Of a stretch of DNA of 14,695 bases, positions 6,971 to 14,470 are shown in pieces. Made by a program: the position numbers and the translations under genes. The stretch comes from Candidatus Melainabacteria bacterium (GTDB taxonomy: Bacteria > Cyanobacteriota > Vampirovibrionia > Obscuribacterales > Obscuribacteraceae), in contig PSRH01000148.1 in the NCBI GenBank assembly GCA_003175915.1, positions 1 through 14,695 on the forward strand, given 5' to 3'. The notes beneath the pieces were generated by a model. That model worked only from the letters and a program-made list of their open reading frames with translations. It was not told the DNA's origin and made no database searches. Numbering within the stretch: position 1 is the stretch's first letter; each line of letters starts with the position of its first letter.

Positions 6971-7002
6971 GCATACTTGACCTTTGGGTCTTAGAAGTAT
7001 GC
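6971..7002. repeat. Interrupted inverted repeat just outside the insertion sequence
   Basis: GCATACTT (6971-6978) pairs with AAGTATGC (6995-7002), and inside it GACC (6979-6982) pairs with GGTC (6987-6990), with TTAG bulged between. It could fold as a bulged hairpin. It lies 60 bases past the oxidoreductase stop, has no T tract, and ends eight bases before the left inverted repeat of the IS1182 element. It may be a transcript-end structure or the target that attracted the insertion. Confidence 0.45.
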
Positions 7003-7009
7003 GCGAACC

Positions 7010-7039
7010 GGGGTTTGAGTAGTAACCGTGCAGAAAGTC
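7010..7039 (+). repeat. Left terminal inverted repeat of the IS1182 element
   Basis: Thirty bases starting GGGGTTTGAGTAGTAACC and ending GCAGAAAGTC are the exact reverse complement of 8884-8913. The match stops sharply on the outer side, defining the element end. Confidence 0.9.
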
Positions 7040-7091
7040 AGATTGAAAGGAAGTCAGGCCAACATTTTCAAAGATTGACTTTCTTACCCTG

Positions 7092-7108
7092 AAAACGCTC
7101 AGCGTTTT
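7092..7108. repeat. Perfect palindrome in the IS leader
   Basis: AAAACGCT and AGCGTTTT are separated by a single C. It lies between the left inverted repeat and the transposase start. It could be a hairpin limiting read-through transcription into the transposase gene, or an operator. Function is not shown. Confidence 0.4.
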
Positions 7109-7285
7109 AGAAGTCTGCTAGACGCTTTGCAAAAAGCCTTGCAAAAATAACAAATTCCGGTGAAAAAGTCGGCGTGTAAAAAGTGCGGCAACGGCAATCA
7201 AAATCTGCGCTGATGTGACAAAACATCTTTTATTTGTTGAGCTTTCGTGATTCCCTCGAAGAGATAATCGCGGAGGGGAAAAGAC

Positions 7286-8666
7286 ATGGTGGGGCGTTTG
7301 GACGACGGGCAAGAGTCGCTTTTCTACGATTTTTGCTTGGAGAACCACGTTCCTGAAGACCATTTGCTTCGCAAAGTCGCGGACATACTGGATTTAAGCG
7401 GCGTGCGACGGAAGCTCGCGCCTTATTACAGCAGCATGGGCCGTCCCTCGCTTGACCCGGAGCTGATGATCCGCATGCTGCTGGTCGGCTATCTTTACGG
7501 CATTCGCTCGGAACGGCGGCTGGTCGAGGAAGTGCATCTCAATCTGGCCTATCGCTGGTTCTGCGGGCTCGGTTTGACCGGCGAGGTTCCCGAACGCTCC
7601 AGCTTCTCCAAAACGCGGCACGGACGCTTCCGCGAAAGCGATGCTTTCCGCCTCGTCTTCGAAAGCGTCGTGCAAACCTGTCTGCGCGCCGGTCTGGTTG
7701 GCGGCGAGACCTTTGCCACGGATGCCAGCGTCATCGAGGCCGACGCGCGCATTGCGCGGCGCACTGAAGACGCGACGTTGCCCGATGACTGGAATGATCC
7801 CGGCAACGTGACGCGGCCCGTGCGCGAATATCTTGACAGTTTGGACAAGGCCGCCGGTCTGTTGACCGGCGAAACGCTGCAACCGGCCAAAGCCTTGTCG
7901 CTGACCGATCCAAACGCCGCGCTGACCAGCAAAGGCAAGAGCAAAATCGCCTTTGCCTATGGCACCAACTATCTCATCGACGCCAAGGCTTCGGTCATCG
8001 TCGATGTCGAGGCCAGCCCCGCGCGCGGCACGGCGGAAGTCGCCGCAGCGCGCGCCATGATCGCACGCACCAAACAGCGGTTTGGCCTGCAACCCGAGAA
8101 GCTGGCCGCCGACACGGCTTATGGCTCCGGCGGCAATCTGGCGTGGCTGATGGAGCGCGGAATCGAACCTCATATTCCGATCTTCGACCGCAGCTCGCAA
8201 ACCAATGGCGTTTTCACGCGCAACGACTTCACCTTCGACCGTGCCGCCGACACCTATATGTGTCCGGGCGGTAAAGCCCTGCATCGCGCCTGTGAACGCG
8301 ACAACGGCGTCATCATTTACCGCGCGCGCGTGGCCGCGATTGTTCGGACTGCGCGCTCAAGGGCCAATGCGCCAAGGGGCCTTCGCGGGTGCTGTCCGTC
8401 AACGCGCATGAAGACGTGCGTCAGCACGTTGCGGGGCGCGCGGAAACCGAGGCATTCAAAAAATCCGCGCGCCAACGCCGCAAGGTCGAAACATGCTTCC
8501 GCAGCTCAAGCCCAATCTCAACTTCCGCCGCCTGCGCTTGCGCGGCATGACCGCCGCGCGCGACGAATGCACGCTGGCGGCCATTGCGCAAAATCTGCGT
8601 AAGCTCGCCAAGCTGGTTGGCTTCGCACACCCGCCGCCAGCGGCGGCGACCGTGGGGATCGCCTGA
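7286..8666 (+). pseudogene. IS1182-family transposase, two frameshifts
   Basis: The start at 7286 has GGAGGGG about nine bases upstream. The N-terminal part shows family landmarks: YSSMGRPSLDPELMIRMLL, YLYGIRSERRLVEEV, NLAYRWFCGLGL, then the DDE strands with TFATDASVIEADA and KLAADTAYGSGG. At 8321-8330 a run of five CG dinucleotides shifts the frame. The expected continuation RGRDCSDCALKGQCAKG resumes in another frame, consistent with one CG unit gained. A second shift near 8490-8505, inside the KVE..F motif that carries the catalytic glutamate, moves the frame again. The family C-terminus LKPNLNFRRLRLRGMTAARD and IAQNLRKLAKLVG then runs to a stop at 8666. The continuous first frame would end at 8602 in a meaningless tail. 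Confidence 0.85.
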
Positions 8667-8883
8667 TGGTGTTGGAATGAAGGATGTAACGAACCGAACT
8701 TAGCCCGGATCACCAAACCCGCCGGTCGGGACACCGAGACGGGAACCAAAGCCGCCGCCTCTGTCAAATTCCTGCCTTGCGTCGCAGGGGACGTTTTCTT
8801 AAGCCCCGACTATTTCACCGGAATTTGAGACTTTTGCGAGAGTCGCATCTGTTGTGTTGCCGTCGGGTCGGAGGCCTGAACCC

Positions 8884-8913
8884 GACTTTCTGCACGGTTA
8901 CTACTCAAACCCC
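8884..8913 (-). repeat. Right terminal inverted repeat of the IS1182 element
   Basis: This is the exact reverse complement of 7010-7039 over 30 bases and ends CTACTCAAACCCC. The bases beyond it (TGACCCG) do not extend the match. Confidence 0.9.
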
Positions 8914-9010
8914 TGACCCGCCTACGAGCCAGCCACCTCGCGACGACCGGCCCGGAACTCTGCCCACAAACCGCCGCCCGCAACCCCTTGAAAACCCGCG
9001 GCCTTTCACG

Positions 9011-9105
9011 CCTGCATTTTGCAAATCCGTGACCGCCTCTCCAGCGCTTGCATTTTGCAAATCCGTGACCGCCTCTCCAGCGCTTGCATTTTGCAAATCC
9101 GGGAC
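9011..9105. repeat. 36-bp tandem repeat, about 2.6 copies
   Basis: Units start at 9011, 9047 and 9083. Each begins with a CTTGCATTTTGCAAATCC-like sequence; copies one and two differ only at their second base, and copy three diverges after about 18 bases. Each unit contains a short palindromic TGCATTTTGCA-like stretch. Because 36 is a multiple of three, 12-residue repeats appear in several frames, but none of those frames has other gene-like features. The array lies exactly where similarity to the interrupted recombinase (9122-9328) ends, so it may mark an old deletion or recombination junction. Confidence 0.85.
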
Positions 9106-9121
9106 AGCCCGCCCCGCCGCT

Positions 9122-9328
9122 CCCCTTGCGCCAGGCGATCACATGCGACCGCGCAATCGTCCTCAGTTCTCCATAATTGGCCAGACCAGCGAAGCCGACG
9201 AACTCGCGCACATCGTTTTTATAGGCTCGCCGTGTTTTCCGATTGTTGATGTTGGCGAGCCATTCTTCCTCAGGCGGGATATCGCCGAGCTTTTCGAATT
9301 GCGCGCGCGTCAGATTGCGCCGAACGAC
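9122..9328 (-). pseudogene. Tyrosine recombinase/integrase, N-terminal fragment (main piece, split by the Tn402-like element)
   Basis: Read on the minus strand, this part continues the frame begun at 14458 across the transposon. It gives VRRNLTRAQFEKLGDIPPEE, then EWLANINNRKTRRAYKNDVR and EFVGFAGLANYGELRTIARS before HVIAWRKG. This is the SAM-like N-terminal core-binding domain of a tyrosine recombinase, with the TRRAYxxDxxxF helix typical of XerC/D-like integrases. After about 70 residues the family pattern stops at 9122, next to the 36-bp repeat, so the catalytic domain is missing. The gene is therefore broken twice: by the transposon near its start and by loss of the 3' part. Confidence 0.8.
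9324..9328. repeat. Left copy of the 5-bp target-site duplication (ACGAC)
   Basis: ACGAC directly precedes the TGTCG terminus of the transposon and is repeated at 14439-14443 directly after the other terminus. Five bases is the duplication length expected for Tn402/Tn7-type transposition. Confidence 0.85.
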
Positions 9329-9338
9329 TGTCGTTTTT

Positions 9339-9445
9339 CCCTAATTCGTAGAATCAAGGTTTCATTTTTTTCAATGCATTAGTTCTTCCCCTAAATCGTA
9401 GAATCGATCAATATAAGAATAAATTTGTACCCTAATTCGTAGATT
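9339..9445 (+). repeat. Left-end transposase-binding repeats (three copies)
   Basis: CCCTAATTCGTAGAATC occurs at 9339-9355, with one mismatch at 9389-9405, and in shortened form at 9430-9443, all in the same orientation. The spacing is uneven. Copies in the opposite orientation lie at the other end of the element. Multiple end repeats are the binding sites for TniA in this transposon class. The last copy ends 14 bases before the tniA start, so transposase binding could also repress its own promoter. Confidence 0.85.
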
Positions 9446-9457
9446 ATCTCCCTCTCA

Positions 9458-11107
9458 ATGTCCGCAACGCGACATCCTCTTCAGGCTAAAGCTGAGCCGT
9501 GGCAATCTGCGGTCCAACGAGAAATGGTTGTTAGGCCGTTAGCGCAAAAACCAGATTTGTGCCCCGAGGAGATGAAAGCAGCATGCGCGAAGCTGGGGGT
9601 AAGCAAGGCGTTCTTATACCGACTGCTTTCCAGATACAGAAACGATCCTCGCACAAGCGCTCTGCTTCCAAGAAAACGCGGTAGGCCGGTAGGCACATCC
9701 CAATTGAATGCAAATGCTGAGGCAATCGTCGATTGCGGAATCGAACGCTGGTATTTAACGCGGCAGAAGCTGTCGATATCAAAACTGGAACGGATGATTG
9801 GGATTGAGGCAAGCAAGGCCGGAATTCCGAAACCTTCCCGAAAGGCCATTGAACGGCGCATTGCCCGCATCGGTGCTCGACGGTTGGTCGGAGCGCGTGA
9901 AGGGCACGAAGCCGCCCGGGTGAAAACCCAACCTGTGATCGGACAATTTCTCGCGACGCGCCCGCTCGAGATCGTGCAGGTGGATCACACGCGCGTTGAT
10001 GTGTTTGTCGTCGATGAAGAGCATCGGCTGCCGATTCAGCGCCCCTGGCTTACGCTTATGATTGATGTCGCCAGCCGCATGGTGATGGGATACTACCTGA
10101 CGCTTGAGGCGCCATCCTCGACATCCGTTGCGTTGACGCTGCAGCACGCCGTTCTACCCAAGGAACAATGGCTCGCCGATCTTGGCATTACCGCCCCTTG
10201 GCCCGTCCACGGCCTGCCTGAAACCTTGCATATGGATAACGGAAAAGAATTCCACGCAAAGGCGCTTCGACGGGGCGCCGACGAGTATGGGATTCATCTG
10301 CAATACCGCCCCGTCAAAACGCCCCACTATGGCGGCCATATCGAACGGTTAATCGGCACGATGATGGGCGAAGTTCATTTGCTGCCCGGGACAACGTTCT
10401 CGAATATTGCCCAACGGGGCAGCTATGACTCGGAACGTCATGCCACAATGACGTTGAGAGAGCTTAACCATTGGCTCGCGATCCAGGTCGTGGGGCAATA
10501 CCATCAGGCGATCCACAGAACATTGGGACGTCCGCCATTGGCGGTCTGGAATGAATTAACAGCCGGCAGCGCGGCCCTGCGATTGCCGGAGGATCAGAAG
10601 CGTTTCTATTGTGATTTTCTTCCATATGCCGAACGCCGCATTGGCCGCGACGGCATTCATCTCTTCAATATTCGGTACTGGGACAACGTTCTCAGCTGCT
10701 GGTCAGGGCGGAGCCGTGATGATTTCGTGGTCCGATATGACCCCCGGAATCTATCAACGGTCTTCGTGCAATCTCCGGAGGGAGAATTTTGGCCTGTTCG
10801 TTATGCCAATTTGGGGATGCCGCCTGTTGCCCTTTGGGAGTGGAAGGCGGCGCGCAAGAGGTTACGCGAGCAGGGGCGCAGAGAGTATGACGAACGAGTT
10901 GTCTTCGATACCGTTGAGTCAAAACGGCTTTTGCTCGAGGAGGCTGTTCTAAAAACCAAAACGGCGCGCCGCCAGCACCAGCGCGTCGCGGAGGCGCTGC
11001 GTCCAGTTGACACAAAACTGCCGTCGCGCGTTCAGCAGACCCGGGTGCTCACCGTGCCCACGAAAGAGGAGACGTTCGAACCCTATGAGATCGAGGAGTG
11101 GTCATGA
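9458..11107 (+). CDS. tniA: TniA, DDE transposase of the Tn402/Tn7-TnsB type
   Basis: The 549-residue product has an N-terminal helix-turn-helix region (WQSAVQREMVVRPLA through FLYRLLSRYRNDPRTSALLP). A second DNA-binding region around the basic RKRGRPVGT follows, and then the RNase-H-like integrase core. The acidic triad is visible as D176 (IVQVDHTRVDVFVVD), D260 (LHMDNGKEF) and E296 (GGHIERLIGT). A basic C-terminal tail follows. It cuts and joins transposon ends together with TniB and TniQ. The length is usual for TniA. No good ribosome binding site precedes the ATG, so start choice rests on family alignment. The stop overlaps the tniB start. Confidence 0.92.
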   Translation: MSATRHPLQAKAEPWQSAVQREMVVRPLAQKPDLCPEEMKAACAKLGVSKAFLYRLLSRYRNDPRTSALLPRKRGRPVGTSQLNANAEAIVDCGIERWYLTRQKLSISKLERMIGIEASKAGIPKPSRKAIERRIARIGARRLVGAREGHEAARVKTQPVIGQFLATRPLEIVQVDHTRVDVFVVDEEHRLPIQRPWLTLMIDVASRMVMGYYLTLEAPSSTSVALTLQHAVLPKEQWLADLGITAPWPVHGLPETLHMDNGKEFHAKALRRGADEYGIHLQYRPVKTPHYGGHIERLIGTMMGEVHLLPGTTFSNIAQRGSYDSERHATMTLRELNHWLAIQVVGQYHQAIHRTLGRPPLAVWNELTAGSAALRLPEDQKRFYCDFLPYAERRIGRDGIHLFNIRYWDNVLSCWSGRSRDDFVVRYDPRNLSTVFVQSPEGEFWPVRYANLGMPPVALWEWKAARKRLREQGRREYDERVVFDTVESKRLLLEEAVLKTKTARRQHQRVAEALRPVDTKLPSRVQQTRVLTVPTKEETFEPYEIEEWS

Positions 11108-12003
11108 GATCTGGTACAGGCGCCAAGAAGGTACCACGCTCGGCTTCGGACGAGGCGCGGATTGAATTCATCCGATCCGATCGCTGGATTAACTATGAAT
11201 TAGCGCAGGATGCCGTCGATCGCTTGACGGATTTGCTGACCTATCCGCCGCGTGACCGCATGCCGTGTCTCTTGATCTATGGAGCGACCGGCATGGGCAA
11301 GACAAAGCTGATCCGGAAATTTCTGCGGCAGAACCCGCAAAAATACGATCGGGCTACCGGAGTGACAACCATGCCTGTCGTGGCGTTCCAGATGCCGGCA
11401 TCGCCGGACGAGGATCTCTTCTATAACGAGTTGCATCGGGCGCTCGGCGGGCCAGATGTACGCGATAGCTGGCAGGGCAGGACCAAGAACCGCTGCCGAA
11501 ACCTCCTGCATGCCGCCAAAACGCGTATGCTGGTCGTCGACGAGATTCATTCGATGTTGGCTGGGACGGCGCGGGCTCAGAAAATATTCTTGAACACGCT
11601 ACGGTTCCTTGCGAACGACGTCCGAATGCCACTGGTGTGCGCAGGGACCGACGAGGCGCGGCTTGCCATTCTCATGGACAGTCAACTGGCGGAGCGTTTC
11701 GACGCGTTCGAGCTTCCGCGCTGGCGGGACGACGTTCAGTTTGGGCGATTGCTCGCAAGCATCGGTGAAACGCTTCCGTTACGGAAGTTAACAAGGTTCG
11801 ATACGGCGTCATGCCGAAAGGCGATCCTGGCGCGAACAAACGGCGTGACAAACCGGATATTCCGGTTGATCGAGACAGCGGCCGTTCAGGCGATCAGGGA
11901 TGGCTCAGAGGCCGTTACCGAGGAATTGTTGTCAGCTCGAACGCTTGAGTTACCCCTCGTATCGATGACGCGTAAATCGGCGCTGCATGCGTACGCAACG
12001 TGA
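11104..12003 (+). CDS. tniB: TniB, AAA+ ATPase regulator of transposition
   Basis: The 299-residue product has Walker A GATGMGKT (residues 60-67) and Walker B MLVVDEIH (142-149), followed by sensor-type segments (NTLRFLANDVRMPLVCAGTD) as in TniB/TnsC ATPases. In this family the ATPase assembles on target DNA and recruits and activates the transposase. The ATG at 11104 overlaps the tniA stop (ATGA) and has GAGGAG five bases upstream, better than the in-frame GTG at 11098, which lies within that site. This indicates translational coupling. The 3' end overlaps tniQ by 17 bases. Confidence 0.92.
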   Translation: MRSGTGAKKVPRSASDEARIEFIRSDRWINYELAQDAVDRLTDLLTYPPRDRMPCLLIYGATGMGKTKLIRKFLRQNPQKYDRATGVTTMPVVAFQMPASPDEDLFYNELHRALGGPDVRDSWQGRTKNRCRNLLHAAKTRMLVVDEIHSMLAGTARAQKIFLNTLRFLANDVRMPLVCAGTDEARLAILMDSQLAERFDAFELPRWRDDVQFGRLLASIGETLPLRKLTRFDTASCRKAILARTNGVTNRIFRLIETAAVQAIRDGSEAVTEELLSARTLELPLVSMTRKSALHAYAT

Positions 12004-13231
12004 GGAAATCTGGACTGGCCGGCCGCTTTCCATGGTGCGCCTGCCGTATCCTGACGAGTTGATCAGCTCGTGGCTTGCCCGCGTCGCTTTCACCTACGGA
12101 GCCACCTGGAGTGCGTTATGTCGTGAAAACGGCTTTCCTGAAGCGGTTGATCATGGAAATCGACCCGAGGTGTTTCGCGGACTGGAAAATCTCACGCGCG
12201 TGGCGCGGCAGAAGATCCAGGGCCTTGATCTTGCCCAGCGTTTCCCGGAACAGCCACTGCATCGCTTTTTGTGTCACCCGGAGACAAGGCAGGCTGTCGT
12301 GGATTTCTGCGAGGACTGCTTTCTGGAAGATATCGAAGACGGTCGTGACAACTACATGCGTTACCAATGGGCAATAGCGGGCGTTTCGCACTGTCATAAA
12401 CATCGGCGTCTTCTTGCGACCGCGTGCGGCTATTGTTTTCAGGATCTTGTCGGCTACTGTGGTACGAGCAAGTCCGGTGTCCACATTTGCTGCAAGTCAT
12501 GCCGCCGGCGTGTTGCATACGCCTCTTACAGAAAAGTGGATGAGGGAACGGCACGTCTTGAGTTCAGTCTCCGAAGCGAACTGTGTTTGATGGCAGCTCT
12601 GGGCGGACCGGTTGAAGAGATGCACTGGTTGAAAGCAGCCGAGGATTTGGCGTTTTTGGTCTTCATCGCCAATTTTGGAGAGTGGCCCCGGTGGATGAAA
12701 GAGGGGATGTTGGCGGCCGTCGACATCCCGGACGGCGCGATAACCGTGGCATTGACCCAAGACTATGGTCGTCGCAGCGGCACGATTCTCTATCCGCTAC
12801 GCGGACTCGAATCTTCCCGTCGATCCGAGCTTCTCAGATGGGTTATGTGCTACCTGGAACAGCGCGACACAAGACAGCAGCGCGATCTGCTTGCGCTTCT
12901 TAATATAGAGCCAACGACCAAGGGGTTGTTTCGCGCGCTCGACGATGCCGGTCGCGAGGAATTTGTATGCCGGGCAAGCCGCTGGCCTGAAAGGCTCCGC
13001 AGACCGGTACGAGAAGTCATGTATATGGCTTGGAGACAATCAAGCGGCCCGAACCACGATTTTCGAGATTCATGGGCCATGAGTTCCGCTCGACGGCACG
13101 CGAACAACGGCAAGATCCCGCAATGCTATAAGGGAATGTCAGAAAAACTTGTCCGTAAATTGAATCCCGGCGTTGATTATCTGTATGAGAGCCGGAAACA
13201 CTTACGAAAGTGTCTTCAGAAACCGATTTAG
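11987..13231 (+). CDS. tniQ: TniQ, zinc-binding target-selection protein
   Basis: The 414-residue product begins with the TniQ pattern LPYPDELISSWLARVAFTYG. It then has a cysteine- and histidine-rich zinc region: C108 and C111 (CEDC), C136 with nearby histidines (SHCHKHRRLL), C147 and C150 (CGYC), and a further group C168, C169 and C172. TniQ/TnsD proteins choose or license the insertion site with the ATPase. The start at 11987 overlaps tniB; a later ATG at 12032 just before the conserved MVRLPYPDE is also possible, and neither has a strong ribosome binding site. About 45 bases separate its stop from the palindromic recombination site. Confidence 0.88.
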   Translation: MRTQREEIWTGRPLSMVRLPYPDELISSWLARVAFTYGATWSALCRENGFPEAVDHGNRPEVFRGLENLTRVARQKIQGLDLAQRFPEQPLHRFLCHPETRQAVVDFCEDCFLEDIEDGRDNYMRYQWAIAGVSHCHKHRRLLATACGYCFQDLVGYCGTSKSGVHICCKSCRRRVAYASYRKVDEGTARLEFSLRSELCLMAALGGPVEEMHWLKAAEDLAFLVFIANFGEWPRWMKEGMLAAVDIPDGAITVALTQDYGRRSGTILYPLRGLESSRRSELLRWVMCYLEQRDTRQQRDLLALLNIEPTTKGLFRALDDAGREEFVCRASRWPERLRRPVREVMYMAWRQSSGPNHDFRDSWAMSSARRHANNGKIPQCYKGMSEKLVRKLNPGVDYLYESRKHLRKCLQKPI

Positions 13232-13274
13232 AATGAAAGTTATGTTTGCAGGACGCCGAAAAAGCGCGCTATAA

Positions 13275-13309
13275 CTTAGACGCGATAAGCGAAGATTATC
13301 GCGTCTAAG
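13275..13309. promoter_or_regulatory. Predicted recombination core site of the transposon (perfect 14-bp arms, 7-bp spacer)
   Basis: CTTAGACGCGATAA (13275-13288) and TTATCGCGTCTAAG (13296-13309) are perfect inverted repeats around GCGAAGA. Arms of 11-14 bases around a 6-8 base spacer are the standard layout of a tyrosine-recombinase core site. It lies between tniQ and the recombinase gene, 19 bases before the latter's ATG, where res sites of resolving transposons usually sit. A very similar site lies at 14471-14508 beside another recombinase start. It could also act as a tniQ terminator hairpin, but no T run follows directly. Confidence 0.65.
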
Positions 13310-13328
13310 GGCTACTTTTTCTGTTTTC

Positions 13329-14333
13329 ATGGCATCTTCGTCAAACATATCTGCAAAGCCTAATGCCCGTCCAAACCCCGACAAAATGACGGCGACCGAG
13401 CGTGCGGAACGGGCGTTAGCGCGATCCGCCGCATACCGTTTGGATGCCGACGCAAGATCAACGCTGAAGGCCTACAAGTCCGATTATATGCATTTTACAG
13501 CCTGGTGCCGGAATAACGGCTTCGAAGCCAGGCGCCCGACCCCCGAGACAGTTGCTGCTTACCTTGCGGGCTGCGGTGAAGGATATACGCTGTCGACGCT
13601 GCGGCGGCGCGTCGCCGCCATCCGCTATTTTTGCCACACACACAATTATAACCTGGATACCCGCGCCCGTATCGTACGCGAGACCCTGAGAGGCATAGCC
13701 CGTAACCACGGCGAGCCCAGCCGTCGCGCGGCAGCATTGACGATTGATGAGGTGCGGCGGCTTTGCGATGTCTGCGATGACACGCTTGCCGGGCAACGTG
13801 ACCGCGCTTTGTTTCTGGTTGGTTTCGCCGGCGCGCTGCGGCGCTCCGAGCTTGTCCGTATCCGCGTGGAGGATGTTGAATGGACCTCCACGGGCATGAT
13901 TTTGCTGCTGACGCGGTCAAAGACCGACAAGGAAGGACGAGGCGCCGAGATTTCCATAAGCGCGGGCGCCCACGAAGCGATTTGTCCCGTCAAGGCTCTC
14001 AAACAGTGGATCAAGGCTGCGGGCATCCGATCCGGGCCCTTGTTCAGGAAGATCCACAGCTCGGGCAGCCTTCTTAACCGGGCGATGAGCCCTGACGCCG
14101 TCCGGCAGATTCTTCTCAGGCGCGCTGCCATGACCGGCCTCAAGGGCTCACGCCGCCAGCCGATCAGCCCGCATGGATTAAGAGCCGGATTCGTCACGAC
14201 AGCTTACCGGAACGGTGTGCGCGATGAGGAAATTATGGAACATACCCGGCATCGCAGTTACGAAACTATGCGCCGCTACATACGCCGGGCGAAACTAGGC
14301 GCCAAGAGCGCGACCGGAAAGTTGGGGCTGTGA
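13329..14333 (+). CDS. Tyrosine recombinase, likely cointegrate resolvase of the transposon
   Basis: The 334-residue product has an N-terminal SAM-like domain (about 40-130; STLKAYKSDYMHFTAWCRNN) and a C-terminal catalytic domain. All catalytic positions are visible: R171 (GALRRSELVRI), K198 (LTRSKTD), H282 and R285 (SPHGLRAGF), H308 (HTRHRSYET) and nucleophile Y317 (MRRYIRR). In Tn402 relatives the matching slot holds the serine resolvase TniR, so this protein probably resolves cointegrates at the adjacent palindrome. It could alternatively promote integration. The ATG at 13329 lies 19 bases after that palindrome with no obvious ribosome binding site. Confidence 0.88.
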   Translation: MASSSNISAKPNARPNPDKMTATERAERALARSAAYRLDADARSTLKAYKSDYMHFTAWCRNNGFEARRPTPETVAAYLAGCGEGYTLSTLRRRVAAIRYFCHTHNYNLDTRARIVRETLRGIARNHGEPSRRAAALTIDEVRRLCDVCDDTLAGQRDRALFLVGFAGALRRSELVRIRVEDVEWTSTGMILLLTRSKTDKEGRGAEISISAGAHEAICPVKALKQWIKAAGIRSGPLFRKIHSSGSLLNRAMSPDAVRQILLRRAAMTGLKGSRRQPISPHGLRAGFVTTAYRNGVRDEEIMEHTRHRSYETMRRYIRRAKLGAKSATGKLGL

Positions 14334-14341
14334 TCAGACTG

Positions 14342-14428
14342 TCTACGATTAAGGGTAGAAATTCTACGAATTAGGGTGGAAAAATCGGGATTAAATTTGT
14401 TGCTAACCGCAGATTCTACGAATTAGGG
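14342..14428 (-). repeat. Right-end transposase-binding repeats (three copies)
   Basis: ATTCTACGAATTAGGG occurs at 14361-14376 and 14413-14428, with a degenerate copy (TCTACGATTAAGGG) at 14342-14355. The orientation is opposite to the left-end copies. The outermost is followed by CAAAACGACA, the mirror of the left terminus, which ends at 14438. Confidence 0.85.
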
Positions 14429-14438
14429 CAAAACGACA

Positions 14439-14443
14439 ACGAC
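14439..14443. repeat. Right copy of the 5-bp target-site duplication (ACGAC)
   Basis: ACGAC follows the right terminus directly and matches 9324-9328. Removing the transposon and one copy restores an open reading frame on the minus strand, which confirms both boundaries independently. Confidence 0.85.
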
Positions 14444-14458
14444 AGTAACGAGCCCCAT
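14444..14458 (-). pseudogene. Start codon region of the interrupted tyrosine recombinase
   Basis: Minus-strand ATG at 14456-14458 reads MGLVT before the duplicated GTCGT. The frame continues at 9328 with VVRRNLTRAQ. GGGAG lies about four bases before the ATG, a good ribosome binding site. The transposon therefore entered within codon six or seven of this gene and left its start region here. Confidence 0.72.
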
Positions 14459-14470
14459 GAATCTCCCCTG

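Larger units (their letters stand above)
7010..8913 (+). mobile_element. IS1182-family insertion sequence (1904 bp), transposase inactivated
   Basis: The element is bounded by perfect 30-bp terminal inverted repeats (7010-7039 and 8884-8913, outer sequence GGGGTTTGAGTAGTAACCGT). It contains one transposase gene of the IS1182 type in plus orientation. The flanking bases (AACC to the left, TGAC to the right) show no target duplication. One side may therefore have been rearranged after insertion, or the duplication has decayed. The right end lies about 100 bases from a tandem repeat. With two frameshifts in its transposase the copy should move only with help in trans. Confidence 0.85.
9329..14438 (+). 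mobile_element. Complete Tn402/Tn5053-type transposon with tyrosine recombinase (5110 bp)
   Basis: Both ends start with TGTCGTTTT, one variable base, then CCCTAATTCGTAGAATC, in inverted orientation, and each end carries further copies of the 16-17 bp repeat. The element is bordered by the ACGAC duplication. It encodes TniA (DDE transposase), TniB (AAA ATPase), TniQ (target-site protein) and a tyrosine recombinase, all in one direction. No cargo genes are present. Tn402-family elements transpose by forming cointegrates that a serine resolvase (TniR) separates at res. Here a tyrosine recombinase with its own palindromic site occupies that position. All four genes appear intact. Confidence 0.9.

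Noticed and set aside
7394..8284. Long minus-strand open frame of 296 codons
   Set aside because: It is the antisense shadow of the IS1182 transposase, whose motifs are all on the plus strand; GC-rich codon use opens the opposite frame.
9011..9105. Tandem repeat considered as a CRISPR array
   Set aside because: The units are contiguous with no unique spacers, and no cas-like gene is present.
8777..9382. Plus-strand frame of 201 codons across the IS end, tandem repeat and integrase fragment
   Set aside because: It crosses three unrelated boundaries, its internal repeats come from the 36-bp tandem repeat, and the real coding signal at 9122-9328 is on the minus strand.
13646..14197. Minus-strand frame of 183 codons
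   Set aside because: It is antisense to the intact tyrosine recombinase, which carries the full set of catalytic residues.
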